From the NCBI RefSeq assembly GCF_001540865.1, contig NC_033633.1:10762917-10826916 (forward strand): DNA of 64,000 nt. The letters are read 5' to 3'. Shown here piece by piece: positions 13,364 to 23,989 of the stretch (position 1 is its first letter; each line of letters begins with the position of its first letter). The notes below the pieces were generated by a model. It saw nothing but the letters and a program-made list of their open reading frames with translations, had not been told where the DNA came from and searched no databases. Both the position numbers and the translations under genes were made by a program. Source of the DNA: Ananas comosus (Eukaryota > Streptophyta > Magnoliopsida > Poales > Bromeliaceae).

Positions 13364-13430
13364 GAGAGGATTTGAGTGTGTGGGCGCTACGAAAAAGAGG
13401 AGAGAGAGAGAGAGAGGGATTTAGAGAGAG
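13327..13430 (-). promoter_or_regulatory. GA/CT-rich leader of the kinesin gene
   Basis: About 90 bp upstream of the kinesin ATG the plus strand carries an uninterrupted GA run (13327-13360) and a second at about 13399-13430, so the transcribed strand reads CT. CT-rich leaders are common in plant genes, and GA runs are targets of plant BBR/BPC factors (general knowledge). No clear TATA box was identified. Confidence 0.55.
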
Positions 13431-13560
13431 AGGGGAATGGTCCGAGCCTTACTCCGAGCCTCTCGCTTTTATTATTTTTTAATTTTGGGATGAAAAATTG
13501 TACGATGAACCCTCAACTATTGGCTATTTTGTAATACCCTCTCAACTCTGATTTTCTTTT

Positions 13561-13918
13561 GGGAAAATTTCAAATACCACATCTGTGTGGCTTCGCACTT
13601 TTTTTTTATTTTAGTACCTTATGATTTAAAATGTATCAATTTATAATTTTATTTTTTTCTTTTTATTATCTACTCTATTAAATTTTTTTCGTTAAATTAG
13701 TGATAAAATTAAAACTAGAAGATACTAAAATGAATATTCAATAACCCTGGGTGGAGTATCTAATGTTTTTTTGTATATAATTTAACGAAATGTTAATGGA
13801 AGAGTTCATGAAAAGAGAAAATAAAAATCACATGGTACTAAATTGATATATTTTAAACCATAAGGTACTAAAGTGAGAAAGTGCGAAATTACAGTGGTAC
13901 CATTTGAAGTTTACCTTT
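13561..13918. mobile_element. Fold-back MITE family A, copy 1
   Basis: The left half (aaatttcaaataccacatctgtgtggcttcgcac...) is the approximate reverse complement of the right half (...gtgcgaaattacagtggtaccatttgaagtttacc). The centre carries cgttaaat and a stretch resembling tatataatttaacgaaatgttaa. The same element occurs at 17028, 21521, 21971, 28115, 32774, 38981, 39604 and 58389. Confidence 0.75.
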
Positions 13919-14671
13919 TCTTGGTAAAAATACACAAAACTTACGTAAGCTACATACGATTTTTTGGGTAAAAATCGAGCCCGAAACGGTTAATTTTTTA
14001 CCATATTTTAAAATATATTATATTAAAATTTAAATCTTTAAAATATAAATTTTAATATAATATCTAACATTCACATATATATATCCAGGTTCGAATTGGA
14101 TTTGTGTTTGAGTTCGGGTTTGATCAGGTTCAGACAAAATCCATATCTGATACGTTTCCATCCAATTTTCGGTTTTTATACTTGTATCCAAAATTATATT
14201 CACTTTTAGTATATATCCTTCCTGTTCGGATTCAAATTATAGTAATTTTTGGAGTCCGAACCCACTATTATTGTATCATCAATCACAATAGTGTCACATC
14301 ATTTTCATATTAACGAGATATTAATATTTAATAAGTTTAATTGGTTTGTGAAATTTGATTACAATAATTAAGAAAGTCAATTACGATGAGGAACTAAGAT
14401 GGGGAGTAAAATAGAACAGACAAGAAGTACAAGGTCTGAAGTGTGAAATTGTGCATGGACTAATTGAATAAGAAAAATACTACTTGTACACCCAAAAAGA
14501 GGTGTATGATATATACCCCAATTTATAAATCTTTTTTTTTGAGTTTTGAATGTAAAAAAAAAAAAAAAAATGATAAGACAATGTCAAGGATCCGTTACGG
14601 GCTCTTAGATAAAAAAAGTATAAGATTTATACATTAATTTCATGTATAAAAATAGTAGTGCTCATTGAGCA

Positions 14672-15161
14672 TTGCTATCCACACATCTGAAAAAAATGTA
14701 TGTATTATATCCCAGACAGATAGGTGGGGTGTCAGGTGCACATCCTGAATGAATTGTATAGATAGCATTTTTCAAACTAATTTTGAAAGATAAACGTTAC
14801 TGACTCACCAAAATAAAAGTATAAATTTTATACCCTCTAATACTAGTATGTAAAATTTTTTTAAAAATTTTTTATATTTACAAAAATTGATAAAACATAT
14901 GAGCTCTTGGATAGGGAGCAATGCTATCCATACATCCAAAAAAAAAAAAAAGCATATCTTATATTAAGAAAGATGGGTGAGGTATCAAAATACACATCTT
15001 AAATAAAGTCAAAAATAGCATTTTTCTTGCTAATTTTGGATGATAAATACTACTGATTCACCAAATGATGATTATAAATCTTAAACTCCCTCATCCTAAG
15101 ACATAAAATCTTTTTAAAATTTTTAGTATTTTTTTAAAATTTGACAAAACATATGACCTTT
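14672..15161. repeat. Tandem duplication, unit about 248 bp
   Basis: Two diverged units start at 14672 and 14919. Both contain gcaatgctatcca/gcattgctatcca, gatgtgtggata-like words, tagcattttt, gactcaccaaa or gattcaccaaa, and end in acaaaacatatga. No coding capacity. Confidence 0.6.
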
Positions 15162-16107
15162 AGGTAGCATGGCTTATTTTGGAAAGTTATTAAGTAGGTA
15201 GAGTAATTGAGGCTTAATGCCTTAAATATACCTTATTTAGAAAAAGGGTCTTCATTCATTGTGGGGTTCTACTTTGGCACCCTTTTGGGTGCTTTTGCTT
15301 TAAGTGCTTTTATTAATGATCTTAGCTTTTTCTTTTTCATAATTAATTTTTTTTAATTTGCCCCATTTTAATAAATAAATTTATTACTTGCTTTAAAACA
15401 CTATCAAATTACTTATTATTTAATAGTGCATCCACTTTCTAATAACTAAAATAAATATATCATAATTTCTATGAAAAAAATAGTATTATAACATTTTTGA
15501 ATTATTATTTAATGTGCACCCACTTTATTGTAACTAATAAATGTATCATAATTCAATTATGAAAAAAGTTGCACCATGATCTATGGACCAAACTTGGTAT
15601 AATATTATGGTTGGTAAAATATCTTTTGCTTTTTTTATTGTTTGTTTTTTACCTTCATTACCAATTCCAAAGAAACATTTTGGAAATTAAGGAGGCATTT
15701 AATTATGGACCTCTTGAAATTGTGAAAAAGAAGCAAACTTAAAAAATAAGTTTCTATTTTATGTTATGATTAGCCAATAAGGGAAAAAAGCTATATAGAA
15801 AAGGATCATGATAACTTCTCAAGAAATTTTCATGTTACATGGTGTTTTTATTGGGAAATGTGTGTTTGAATATTGTGAGAATGTTAGTTTATATGTAATT
15901 CATTGTTAGGTTGAAAATAATTTTCAGTTGAACTAGATTTCAGATAAAAATTATTACTTAAAACAAGATCCCTTATGATACTTACCTTGAAAAAATAGAG
16001 TTAGGAAGGAATTTAATCAATCAAGACAAATCAAATAATAAAAATGAGCATTTATTGCTGAAAATAAGTTCACCCACTTTTACTTTTGATGAAACAAACA
16101 TTCTCCG
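15162..16107. other. Intergenic, no gene seen
   Basis: This stretch is AT-rich with no open frame of note and no recognised element. There is a diverged local duplication around 15412-15560 (ttattatttaatagtgcatccactttctaataactaa and a similar second copy). Confidence 0.5.
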
Positions 16108-16125
16108 AAGAATTCATATTTGAAA

Positions 16126-16281
16126 CCGACCGTCCCTAAAGCAAGTGGCAAAGGGTTTGGTGGTTGATACTTAAGGTCCTAAGTTCTAATCCTAGTTGAT
16201 TCATATTTCCAGCTAAGTTTATTTCTAAATAAAATAAAACGAAGCGGGTGGCGTGTTATCTATATCTCAAAAAAAAAAGAA
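16126..16281 (+). mobile_element. tRNA-derived SINE with target duplication
   Basis: The body has box A-like AAGTGGCAAAGGG and box B-like AGTTCTAATCC about 40 bp apart, then a conserved 3' part (tttccagctaagtttatttctaaat, gaagcgggtggcgtg) and a poly(A) tail. It is bordered by an 18-bp direct repeat with one mismatch (AAGAATTCATATTTGAAA at 16108-16125 and AAGAATCCATATTTGAAA at 16282-16299), as expected for LINE-mediated insertion. Two relatives lie on the minus strand near 40.3 and 41.1 kb. Confidence 0.85.
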
Positions 16282-16299
16282 AAGAATCCATATTTGAAA

Positions 16300-17027
16300 A
16301 GCTCTAAGAATGAAAATTCTTAAAATTTCCTCCCAAATTTTGTAGATGGAAACATAAATCAAAATTACATTTTACATCATTCTAAGTGGTTGGTCATGTC
16401 ATCTTTTGTGATAAGCGTGTTTTGCACTAACTAAATTGATTTATACACGCAATTTTTACTTACAGACAGTTAAACACAACATCAGTATTTTGCGGTAGTT
16501 TCAACTTTATAGAATCAAGTGGATTGGATAAAACTATAATTATTATCTTTCAATTTATTAAATTGCTAATTGGACAACATTTACAACTACATTCAGCCAA
16601 ACAAATTCGCCAACAAATAAAGTAAGCATAGCTCTAATATTGCTAAAGATTTTTTTACGTGGTTTCAAAGCTACTTAATTTGTTTTACATTGATAGGTGA
16701 CTTAAAATGAAAGGAGTGAAAAAGATGTAAAAATCCATCATTACAAAATAACCACTACAATAGATTAAAGACACAATCTATTGATTGATCACATAAATTC
16801 AACTTCTTATGTGTACACTAATATATTATTTGGCAATTAAGGATACTCCCAACCATAAAAAAAAAAATATAATAAAATAGATGTTACTTAGAAGGTGTAA
16901 TAATGATGGGGAGTTGCTTGTGATAGTAGTAGTAGGAGCATTAGTTGGTGGTTTCTTGCTACAAACTTTACAAGTGCTTTACATTCACAATTGTAATAAT
17001 AAATTATTCAAATATATAATTTTAGGA
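16300..17027. other. Intergenic, no gene seen
   Basis: AT-rich sequence with no supported gene, RNA or sharp repeat border. Confidence 0.5.
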
Positions 17028-17384
17028 TAAATTTCAGATACCATCCATATGGTTTCGTATTTTCGCACTTTAGTACTCTGTGGTTTAAAGTGTATTAAGT
17101 TAGCATCGTGTGGTTTCATTTTTATCTTTTCGCCAGTTTCTTCGTTAATATTTCGTTAAATTATTAACAAAAAACTTCAGATATTCCACTTAGGTTTATC
17201 GAATATTCACTTTAGTACCCTTTAGCTTTAACTTTGTCACTGATGTAATAAAAAAAAATTAGTAGAACCGATAATAAAAAAATAAAAATGAAACCACATG
17301 ACACTAAATTGATACACTTTAAATCACATGATACTAAAGTGTGAAAGTATGAAACCACAGAGGTGGTATTTGAAGTTTTTCCAC
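17028..17384. mobile_element. Fold-back MITE family A, copy 2
   Basis: Starts ataaatttcagataccatcc and ends ggtggtatttgaagtttttcc, with inverted inner words (tttcgcactttagtac / tactaaagtgtgaaagt). The inner part cttcagatattccacttaggtttatcg matches other family A copies. Confidence 0.75.
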
Positions 17385-17413
17385 AATTTTATATGTCTGC
17401 TCAAAGGGGATTC

Positions 17414-17860
17414 ATTGTCACGCCTCGATAATTTCATATCGTATAAAAAAAAATAGTGATCAAAATATAAGGACCAGGAACTTTGATACTCATAACTGAC
17501 TTAAGTATTTTGAGCCGGTAGCTAGTTCGAGTCGGAAGAGTTATTAGTATCAGTAAGTCGAGTCGTTAAATTTCTTATTAGAATCGATTTGTTAGATAAA
17601 AGTATGACAAGAGTTTAAAAGCATCCGGTGAATTTTGTCGACGGAAGGGAACCTGACAAGATAGTAAATTGCAGATTATTTTAAATTTTAAATCTATTTA
17701 AAATTACGGAAATATATGGGAAGGTAATTAACGTAATTTTTAATTCACAAGTATAAATGAGACATGATCTAAAGTGCAATAGCAACCATTGTAATTGAAC
17801 AATTATTTTATTTAATAAAATAAATAATGGAGTTTTTAATTGTTATAAAATAAAGGAAAA
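17414..17860. mobile_element. Possible LTR-retrotransposon remnant
   Basis: Begins tgtcacgcctcgata, a start often seen in plant Ty3-type LTRs, followed by about 400 bp without coding capacity. No internal region, second LTR or target duplication was found, so the call is tentative. Confidence 0.3.
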
Positions 17861-18034
17861 TTATCATAAAACATTTTTTTTTTTAAAAAAAAGAACCGCC
17901 AATAAAGACTCGTTCCATGTACACGATTGCTGACCCTCTCCAACGGTCGACAAATTCAAAAATGTTAGGCTCGGGATCCGAGCCTACTCGGCTCGGTCTT
18001 TAGAAACTCTTTTGGATGCACCCGGTGCACCGTG

Positions 18035-18070
<36 letters not shown>

Positions 18071-18072
<2 letters not shown>

Positions 18073-18602
18073 TGAGACTACTATCCTATCGGAAGCACGG
18101 AGCCTTCCGTGCTTCCAGCTCGTTTTTGATGTTGCGACTTTCGAATCGTCGATCGGCCTCCGTTAAACTTGATCTAGAGTATTTGAAGTACCTAGAAAAT
18201 AATTTGATGATTTTACGGTATCATTTGCCTAGTGAACGAAGGGGCTCAAAATCAACGCTGAAAAAAAATCTTACAAAATATAATAAATGACATTAAAATT
18301 TAATCAAAGATATTGATCTCATTTTATATAGTATAAAAAAATTTCTATCAAAATTTCACGTGATTTGGATATTTCTACACCGTTAAACTTGCAACGGCTC
18401 ACTACGCCATTGAAATTTGTTGATTTTGAGCTCATTCAATCACTAGGCAAATGATATCGAAAATAATAAATTTATTTTTAGGTACTCCAAATACTCTAGA
18501 ATCAAGTTTAGCGGGGCCGATCGACGATTCGAAAGTGCGCAACACGAAAAGCAGTGGAACACGGAAGGCTCCGTGCTTCCGATAAGCATAGTAGCCTCAC
18601 TC

Positions 18603-18603
<1 letters not shown>
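18071..18603. mobile_element. Fold-back element family B, copy 1
   Basis: Begins GAGTGAGACTACTATCCTATCG and ends with the inverse (cgataagcatagtagcctcactc). The arms, each over 200 bp, pair along most of their length (ctccgttaaacttgatctagagtatttga versus tactctagaatcaagtttagcggggc). It sits between TA microsatellites (18038-18070 and 18603-18645). No protein-coding capacity. Confidence 0.75.
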
Positions 18604-18639
<36 letters not shown>

Positions 18640-18648
18640 ATTATAATG

Positions 18649-19178
18649 GAGTGAGCTGGTATGCTTCTGAAAGCGTGGAGCTTCCGTGCTTCAAGTTGTT
18701 TTTCGATGTTGAAACTTTCGAATCGACGATCGGCTCCGCTTAAACTTGATCTAGGGTATTTGGAAATACCTAGAAAATAAATTTTGTGTATTTTCGAATC
18801 ATTTACCTATGATCGAAGAGGCTCAAATTAATAATTTTAATGACCGTGATGAATCGTTTACAAGTTTAACGGTGTTAGAAATATCCCAAATCACGTAAAT
18901 TTTGATAGAACATTTATACGATATAAACAAGATTAATATTTTTATCTAAAATTTTAATGTCGTTCATCATATTTTGTAAGATTTTTATTTTTAGCCTGTG
19001 ATTTTGAGCCACTTCGATCATTAAGGCAAAATGATATTGAAAAATCACAAATTTATTTTCTAGCTACTTCAAATATTTTAGATCAAGTTTAACGGAGCCG
19101 ATTGTCGATTCGAAAGTCCAACATAACAAAACGACTTGGAAGCATGAAAGGCTCTATACTTCCAAAACAATCAGCTCG
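18649..19178. mobile_element. Fold-back element family B, copy 2
   Basis: Starts gagtgagctggtatgcttctgaaagc and ends tccaaaacaatcagctcgctcgc. Inner arms match copy 1. It is followed directly by a CT microsatellite (19176-19239). Confidence 0.7.
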
Positions 19179-19182
19179 CTCG

Positions 19183-19241
<59 letters not shown>

Positions 19242-19270
19242 ATTTATATATATATAATAATATATATATA

Positions 19271-19505
19271 AGGCTACTATGCTATCGGAGCAAGACGGAG
19301 CCTTCCGTGCTTCTAGCTCATTTTGATATTGCGACTTTCGAATCGTCGATCGGCTCCGTTAAACTTGATCTAGAGTATTTGAAGTCCTAGAAATATAAAT
19401 TTTATGATTTTACGATATCTTTGCCTAGGAACGAAAGGGCTTAAAATCAACGGCTGAAAATAAAATCTTACAAAATATGATAATATGACATTAAAATTTT
19501 AATAT
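19271..19505. mobile_element. Fold-back element family B, half copy (copy 3)
   Basis: Only the left arm is present: ggctactatgctatcggagcaa... down to cttacaaaatatgataatatgacattaaaattttaa. The sequence then switches straight into family C, so this copy is truncated. Confidence 0.65.
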
Positions 19506-19509
19506 ATAA

Positions 19510-20042
19510 AATTAGGCTACATACTATCTATAGTACGAGCTCCGTACTATAGTGTTTGTTTTCGATCTTAGGGCGTTCAATCAACGATCCACACCGTTAA
19601 ATATGATCTAGGGTATATAATTTCTTAGAATAAAATTTTAGTTTATTTCGATATCGTTTACTTAGTAAATAATATAGCAAATTGAACGGTGGAAATTGAA
19701 TAATCTTTAAAATTTGAGTATAGGACTTTTAAATTCAAGATCAAGAATGTTAACTTAATCTATATAGTTTAAGGTATTTTCTATCAAATTTGAAGAAATT
19801 AGATTCTTCTACACGCGTTAAACTCCAAACTCGTCATAATAGCCATTGAAAATTGACCAATTTTGAAATAGTTTGATCATTAAAGTAAACTATGTCAAAA
19901 AAAATATAAAATTTTACTTCTAAAATTTTAAATACCTAAATCAGTTTTAACGGTGTGGATCGTTGATTTGAACGCCCTAAGATCGAAACCAACACTATAG
20001 TAGCCGGAGCTGGTACTATAGATAGTATAGTAGCTAGCTCTA
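19510..20042. mobile_element. Fold-back element family C, copy 1
   Basis: Starts ttaggctacatactatctatagtacgagctcc and ends with its inverse (ggtactatagatagtatagtagctagctc). Arms share gatccacaccgttaaatatgatctagg versus cagttttaacggtgtggatcg. It has the same general architecture and size as family B but different sequence. Confidence 0.7.
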
Positions 20043-20053
20043 TATATATATAT

Positions 20054-20583
20054 AGAGTGAGCTGGTATGCTTTGAAGTGGGGAGCCTTCGTGCTTCCAAG
20101 TCATTTTCGATGTTGGAGTTTTGAATTGACGATCGGCTCCGTTAAACTTGATCTAAGTATTTGAAATACTAGAAAATAAAATTTTTGTGATTTTTTGATA
20201 CATTTACTTAGTGATCGAAGAGGCTCAAAATCAAAATTTTAATGACCTGATGAGCCGTTTGCAAGTTTAACGGTGTAGAAATATCCAAATCACGTAAAAT
20301 TTTGATAGAAATATTTTTTATACTATATAAAACAAGATTAATATTTTTATCTAAAATTTATATGTCGTTCATCATATTTTGTAAGATTTTTATTTTCAGC
20401 CGTTGATTTTGAGCCACTTCGTACTTAGGCAAATGATATCGAAAAATCACAAAATTTATTTTCTAGCTACTCAAATATTTTAGATCATGTTTAACGGAAC
20501 CGATCGTTGATTCGAAAGTCCCAACATCAAAAACATTGGAAGCACGAAAGGCTCTATACTTCCAGAAACGTATCAGCTGCTCT
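20054..20583. mobile_element. Fold-back element family B, copy 4
   Basis: Starts gagtgagctggtatgctttgaag and ends ccagaaacgtatcagctgctc. It lies between two short TA microsatellites and between two copies of family C. Confidence 0.7.
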
Positions 20584-20596
20584 ATTATATATATAT

Positions 20597-21100
20597 AGAG
20601 TACGAGCTCCGGTACTATAGTGTTTATTTTCGATCTTAGGGCTTCAAATCAACGATCCACACCGTTAAATATGATCTAGGGTATATGAATGTCTTAGGAA
20701 TAAAATTTTAGTTTTTTTCGATTATCGTACTTAGTAAATAATTATATAAAAATAGACGGTGAAAATTGAATAATCTTTAAAATTTGAGTATAGGACTTTA
20801 ATTCAGATCAAGAATGTTAACCTTAATCTATATAGTTTAAAGTATTTTCTATCAAATTTGAAGAAATTTAGATTCTTCTACACCGTTAAACTCTAAACTT
20901 GTCATAATAGCCATTGAAAATTGACAATTTTGAAATAGTTTGATCATAAGTAAACTCTGTCGAAAAATATAAATTTTATTTCTAGAAACTTTAAATACCT
21001 AGATCAGTTTACGGTGTGGATCATTGATTTGAACGCCCTAAGATCGAAAACAATACTATAGTACGGAGCTCGGTACTATATAGATAGTATAGTAGCCTAG

Positions 21101-21103
<3 letters not shown>
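20597..21103. mobile_element. Fold-back element family C, copy 2
   Basis: Left end agagtacgagctccggtactatag, right end cggtactatatagatagtatagtagcctagctc, with inner arms matching copy 1. It is followed by a CT then TA microsatellite. Confidence 0.7.
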
Positions 21104-21131
<28 letters not shown>

Positions 21132-21520
21132 ATATAATATTATATTATACAAAAAAATCTGATATTTAAATATATAAATTATACTAATTTTTTTTGAATC
21201 AAGCATTTTTTTTTTTTTCGATAGGGGTCTTTTTTTCTTATAATTGTATTATGCGGACATTATTGAGTATTTATGGTCGAAAATTAACATCAACAAATTA
21301 AAACTTGAGTATATTAATGGTCGAGAATTATTCCGTCTCTCTGTTTTTAATAAAGCAATCGCACCATTTTTTCGGGTTATTTTATGTCCAAATGTTATTT
21401 TTTTAAAAAAAAATATTTGTATTTTTTTTTATATTTTTACTATTTTATATAGGACCCCTGAGTATTATAGATCTAGCTTACCTAATTACATCCTAATATT
21501 ACAACAATAAAAAAAAAAAG

Positions 21521-21845
21521 AAAAACTTCAAATATCACGCCCGTGGTTTTGCACTTTCTCACTTTAGTATCATGTTATTTAAAGTGTATCAATTTAGCAC
21601 TTTGTAATTTTATTTTTTATTATTATTATTTATTTTACTAATTTTTTTCGTTAAATCAGGAACAAAGTTAAAACTAAAGGTATTAAAGTGAATATTCGAT
21701 AAACGTAGGTGGGGCATATGAAGTTTTTTGTATATAATTTAACGAAATATTAACGGAGGAGGTACTAACTTGATACACTTTAAATTATAGGGTACTAAAA
21801 TGAGAAAGTGCGAAACCACCGTAGTGGTATTTGAAGTTTACCCTT
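21521..21845. mobile_element. Fold-back MITE family A, copy 3
   Basis: Starts aaaaacttcaaatatcac and ends gtagtggtatttgaagttta. A half copy of the same family follows at about 21888-21955. Confidence 0.7.
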
Positions 21846-21970
21846 AAAAAAAAAAATCAGGGGTCGAGGGCGGTGCATGTGGCGTTCGGATGCTTTAAAC
21901 CACATGGTATTAAAGTAAGAAAGTACGAAATCACATGAATGGTATATGAATAAAACCCTTATAAAAAAAG

Positions 21971-22322
21971 GGGAAAACTTCAAAAATCCCTTTGTGGTTT
22001 CGTAGTTTTTCACTTCAGTACCCTATGATTTAAAGTGTATCAATTTGCCCCCTGTGGTTCCGTTTTTATCTTTTCGGTAGCTTTTTAGTTAATATTTTAT
22101 TAAATTATATACAAAAAAACTTCAGATACCTATCTAGATTTATCAAATATTCACTTTAGTATCCTTTAATTTTAATTTTATCACTGATTTAAAAAAAAAT
22201 AATTAAGTTGATAAGAAAAAGAAAAAAAAAAAACCACAGAGAGACAACTTGATACATTTTAAACCACAGAGGAGTAAATTGAGAAACGTCGAAACTACAG
22301 GGGGTTTTTTGAAGTTTTCCAC
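21971..22322. mobile_element. Fold-back MITE family A, copy 4
   Basis: Starts ggaaaacttcaaaaatccc and ends gggggttttttgaagttttcc. This subtype carries the 'caaaaatccctttgtgg' end also seen in the copy at 58389. Confidence 0.75.
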
Positions 22323-22332
22323 AAAAAAAAAG

Positions 22333-22480
22333 TGGGGCCAACAAAGCCTTTTCTTTACACCGTGTGTGGGCCCCGCACCGCGTGAGCCCCGGCCGGAAAA
22401 GGGACGGCTGAGGTCTCGCCACGTGTCGCGCAGGCGCCCTCTGATGCTCTCATGTGGGACCCGTACCATTAGCAATTTAG
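22333..22480. promoter_or_regulatory. Short GC-rich island with G-box-like word
   Basis: An isolated GC-rich stretch in AT-rich DNA contains gtgtgggccccgc, cacgtgtcgcgc and gtgggacccg, which resemble TCP-site (GTGGGNCC) and G-box/ABRE (CACGTGTC) words. It lies 1.5 kb upstream of the inferred prefoldin leader. It may be a promoter fragment or part of a decayed element. Confidence 0.3.
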
Positions 22481-23190
22481 TCCCTAGACTTGACATGCTC
22501 GACATTTTAGCTATTTTGAAAATAAAATTTGCACTTTTATTTTGGATTAGTTCAACAATTAATCCTTAATTTTGATATTTTTCTTAGTCAAATTCTTAAT
22601 TTTTTAGAATTAATGGCACTATTGATTTCTAGCCTTTACCTTTTTTCTTTTTTTTTTTTTGCTTTGATTGTAACATCTTTTTTCGTATGCCTGTCAATAT
22701 TATTTCCCCTCTTTTATAATTTTTTTTTTAAAAAAAATTAGTGTTGAGATTGATCAGGAATTACTGGACCATAACTATGGTCCATATGAGTCGACGAGTT
22801 GACCTAACTGTTGGTTATATAAGTCTAACTTTCTGTCCCACGACAAGAGACTCAGAAGATTAATAAGTTCAATTAGGTGAGCCTAATAAGTTGAGTGTGG
22901 AAGCGGTACACAATAGACTTCACGGCAAGAGGTCCAACAGTAGACCTAATATTTAGATGAGTTGAATCAGGTCGAAGCCCGTGAACGCTGCTGTGGTTGA
23001 ACTCTTAAATATGATGGGTGTGTCTTTTCTATTAGCACGTGCTTTTGAAATATTTGGTTAGTGTTTACAATCCACACTAACCTCTTCAGTGAAAAATAAC
23101 GAGGATTTAATTGCAACAACGATGCAATTAACCCTTTTATTTTTTGAGCAATGCTATCTGTGCACTCTCTTGTCTGATCATTTTTTTTTT
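22481..23190. other. Intergenic, no gene seen
   Basis: No supported gene. Around 22741-23095 sequence complexity is higher and could be an old LTR fragment, but no borders were found. Confidence 0.4.
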
Positions 23191-23191
23191 A

Positions 23192-23621
23192 GGGTTAATT
23201 ATATACAGATTCCTGCAAATACAGTAAATTATAAATATTATCCTACAAAGTTTAACTTTCATATATTGCCCCTATAAAAATCTTAATATTTTCAAATATC
23301 TCCATACCGTTAGAATTCGTTAAAAAAATTTAGTTAACCATAGGTTAAATACTTAATTCTGATTAGTTTATGAGATAATTTGACATTTTAATCCTTCTTA
23401 TATTATACTGTTGTGACTTTTGAAGGGTCATATCTGTGATGGCAAAATTGATATTTCACTTATTTGTTGTTAAAATATAAACAATTCTTTAACGGTAACA
23501 GACTGGAGAGACATATTTGAAAATATTAGAATTTTTATAGAAACAACATATAAAAGTTGAATTTTGTAGTAATATATTTATAATTCAATATGTTTGCAGG
23601 GACCTGTATGCATTTAATCCT
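23192..23621. mobile_element. Fold-back MITE family H, copy 1
   Basis: Starts gggttaattatatacagattcctgcaaata and ends with the approximate inverse (tatgtttgcagggacctgtatgcatttaatcc). A related copy lies at about 54258-54670. Confidence 0.65.
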
Positions 23622-23989
23622 TTTTTTAATACTAAAGCTAAAGAAAATTTTGTGAAAAGATTTAAATTATTTACCGGTGTACAAGTTTATTTTTTTCTTA
23701 TTTTTTAAGCTAGTGGGGACTCAAATAACGTAATTGTGAAAAATTAAGAACCAAAGTATTATCCTAAATTAAAAGCGAAATAAATTACAGAAACCAAATT
23801 TTCTTTTTTTGGCTATCGGGGACTTAAATGTTAACTTGTGAAAAGTTAAGGACCTAAGTGTTTAAATAAAAAAAGAGCAATATTAATATATTACGGGAAC
23901 CAATTCACAAAAATAGGATAGTGCAGGGACTATCCATACATTTTTACCATCGAAGCGAATTATTTTTTCGTCTTTTTTTTTTTTTTTTG

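Noticed and set aside
16130..16200. Functional tRNA gene
   Set aside because: Box A and B words are present, but there is no cloverleaf fit, and the 3' body, poly(A) and target duplication show a SINE.
21244..21510. 88-codon plus-strand open frame
   Set aside because: Low-complexity AT-rich sequence between transposons, no support.
22189..22569. Several overlapping frames in a GC-rich patch
   Set aside because: They run from a family A MITE into the GC-rich patch; poly-Phe runs come from poly(T/A).
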